A stretch of DNA of 7,460 nucleotides from Spirochaetaceae bacterium (GTDB lineage Bacteria > Spirochaetota > Spirochaetia > Treponematales > Breznakiellaceae): contig JAIRSB010000005.1 of NCBI GenBank assembly GCA_031255655.1, forward strand, positions 1 through 7,460. The letters are read 5' to 3'. Below are positions 6,873-7,460 of this stretch, in pieces (position 1 is the first letter of the stretch; every line of letters starts with the position of its first letter). The translations under genes were made by a program, and so were the position numbers. The notes below the pieces were generated by a model, which was not told the origin of the DNA, did no database searches, and was given only the letters and a program-made list of their open reading frames with translations.

Positions 6873-6902
6873 AGTCTACACTCAAACCGCGCGCGCCGTC
6901 AA
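6873..6902 (-). promoter_or_regulatory. Probable sigma70-type promoter of the rnf operon
   Basis: On the minus strand, TTGACG (6897-6902) and TAGACT (6873-6878) are separated by 18 bases, matching the -35 and -10 consensus at 5 of 6 and 4 of 6 positions. Transcription would start near 6866 and give a leader of about 24 bases holding the rnfC ribosome site. A second pair, TTGAGT (6880-6885) and TAAAAT (6857-6862) with a 17-base spacer, has a better -10, but its start near 6850 would cut into the ribosome site; I therefore rank it lower. No operator is evident. Confidence 0.5.
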
Positions 6903-6927
6903 GAAAAATGGCTTTACCCGGGATGAC

Positions 6928-6954
6928 GTCATTGCGCAAGCTGCGCCGCAATCC
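6928..6954 (+). repeat. Degenerate half-copy of the GTCATTGCGAGC-type repeat
   Basis: This 27-base stretch begins GTCATTGCG and ends GCAATCC, the two ends of the arm of the inverted repeat at 6975-7067. It has the same length as the canonical arm form and agrees with it at about 20 of 27 positions; differences are confined to the middle. It probably is an older, decayed copy or a half element of the same family. An ATGACGTCAT palindrome (6923-6932) overlaps its left edge. Confidence 0.45.
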
Positions 6955-6974
6955 GCCGGAGGGAAGTCCGGCAG

Positions 6975-7067
6975 CCCCGTCATTGCGAGCCGTAGGCGAA
7001 GCAATCCAGCACTGGGTAGACTGTTGCCACTGTGCTGGATTGCTTCGCTTCGCTCGCAATGACGGGG
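6975..7067. repeat. MITE/REP-like inverted repeat (GTCATTGCGAGC...GCAATCC family)
   Basis: The left arm 6975-7012 (CCCCGTCATTGCGAGC... to ...GCAATCCAGCAC) is complementary to the right arm 7032-7067, apart from a small internal difference (CGTAG on the left against three bases on the right). The central loop is about 19 bases. Elements with exactly these arms are widespread intergenic repeats in many bacterial phyla and often produce false ORFs reading SLRAKRSNP. It encodes no protein. It sits between the DUF4469 gene and the rnf promoter, and as RNA would form a very long hairpin that could block or shield read-through from upstream. Confidence 0.85.
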
Positions 7068-7076
7068 GTGTTATGG

Positions 7077-7093
7077 GGTGTGCGGGACACACC
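7077..7093. other. Small stem-loop next to the inverted repeat
   Basis: GGTGTG (7077-7082) and CACACC (7088-7093) form a 6-bp stem with a 5-base loop. It lies between the large inverted repeat and the twin palindromes. No T tract follows in either direction, so a terminator role is unsupported. Confidence 0.35.
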
Positions 7094-7099
7094 GCGTAG

Positions 7100-7139
7100 G
7101 TTAGAGCAACTCTAACGCATGGGTTAGAGAGCCTCTAAC
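7100..7139. repeat. Twin palindromes GTTAGAG-N3-CTCTAAC
   Basis: Two 17-base palindromes, GTTAGAGCAACTCTAAC (7100-7116) and GTTAGAGAGCCTCTAAC (7123-7139), have identical 7-base arms, different 3-base centres, and six bases between them (23-bp period). The second contains the stop codon of the DUF4469 gene (7135-7137). As RNA each forms a hairpin, but there is no T tract, so an ordinary intrinsic terminator is unlikely. Paired dyads with constant arms and free centres also fit a protein-binding site or a REP-type element. Confidence 0.75.
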
Positions 7140-7460
7140 GCGGCGACTGGTCGACTGTCAATGACTTGTCAAAAGTAAAAGTGTGCGGGGTTTTGAGGGG
7201 CTTTCCCGATGTATACTGCGTTGCCACCTTTACATGATAGGCGCCTGCCGCGAGGGGCGGGACTAGGACTATCAGTTCTGAGGGGTGGTTTACTACGATG
7301 TCGGAGGGGGCGACTTTGACCGGCGCGCCGTCCGCCACAGGCACGAAGTAGAGACCGGCTTCGGGACTGTCGCCGCCTATCTTCAGCTTCGAGCCGGATA
7401 TCCTTATGTCCCGCCCGGGCGTCAGCTTGTTGTTGAGCGTGCCGCTCTTTATGTCGGTAA
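7135..7460 (-). CDS. C-terminal part of a DUF4469 (Ig-like fold) protein, start outside window
   Basis: An open frame enters from the right edge and runs for 107 visible residues to a TAG at 7135-7137. It reads TPGRDIRISGSKLKIGG, then a GLYFVPV strand, NHPSELIVLVPPLAAGAYHV and VATQYTSG, ending in FDKSLTVDQSPR. This pattern (ribosomally unrelated, beta-rich, with PSELI-VP-L-AG-Y and a TQY-type strand) matches the DUF4469 Ig-like domain as I remember it. In that family the domain usually forms the C terminus of proteins with an N-terminal HU-like DNA-binding domain, found in Bacteroidota and other mostly anaerobic groups. The N-terminal part cannot be seen, so DNA binding is inference. Its stop codon lies inside a palindrome. 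It is co-directional with rnfC but separated by 292 bp of repeats. Confidence 0.75.
   Translation of the reverse strand, partial: TDIKSGTLNNKLTPGRDIRISGSKLKIGGDSPEAGLYFVPVADGAPVKVAPSDIVVNHPSELIVLVPPLAAGAYHVKVATQYTSGKPLKTPHTFTFDKSLTVDQSPR

Noticed and set aside
6871..7092. A 73-codon minus-strand open frame containing SLRAKRSNPA and WIASPTARND
   Set aside because: These peptides are the translation of the GTCATTGCGAGC inverted repeat, a well-known source of false gene calls; the frame also spans the rnf promoter.

Overview
The window is dominated by one complete six-gene rnf operon on the minus strand, in the order rnfC-rnfD-rnfG-rnfE-rnfA-rnfB. It encodes the membrane-bound Rnf complex, which couples electron transfer between reduced ferredoxin and NAD+ to Na+ or H+ translocation. 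Gene joints are very tight: 9 bp, a 4 bp ATGA overlap, a TTGA overlap, a direct abutment and 7 bp. This C-D-G-E-A-B order is the one known from Clostridia, Acetobacterium, Bacteroidota and spirochaetes, and differs from the A-B-C-D-G-E order of gammaproteobacteria. With the GC content of roughly 50% and the DUF4469-type protein upstream, it suggests an anaerobic, probably host- or sediment-associated bacterium (spirochaete, Bacteroidota or a related lineage). The sequence alone does not fix the phylum.

Region by region: 1-322 has no convincing gene. It holds a strong rho-independent terminator for a plus-strand gene lying to the left, a two-unit GGATTACACGGAT-type repeat, and an array of about five 23-bp palindromic units that ends against the stop codon of the next gene. 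323-1681 (minus) is a MoxR/AAA_5-type AAA+ ATPase of unknown role with an atypical Walker A. 1682-1779 is a spacer with two strong hairpins. 1780-6842 (minus) is the rnf operon. 6843-7134 is an intergenic region with a likely rnf promoter close to rnfC and, further upstream, a MITE/REP-like inverted repeat of the GTCATTGCGAGC...GCAATCC type, a degenerate partial copy of it, and small palindromes. 7135-7460 (minus) is the 3' end of a DUF4469 Ig-like-domain protein whose start lies outside the window.

How the genes work together: RnfB and RnfC carry Fe-S clusters and take electrons from ferredoxin and to NAD+ respectively. RnfD and RnfG carry flavins, probably covalent FMN. RnfA and RnfE are paired membrane subunits whose conserved cysteines hold a shared 2Fe-2S centre. 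The AAA+ ATPase is co-directional, 98 bp downstream, and may be read through from the operon or transcribed alone; no functional link to Rnf is visible. I found no wholly new system. The less ordinary items are the 23-bp palindromic array, the twin palindromes at the DUF4469 stop codon, the hairpin pair after rnfB, the TTG start of rnfE, and motif deviations in RnfG, RnfC and the ATPase.
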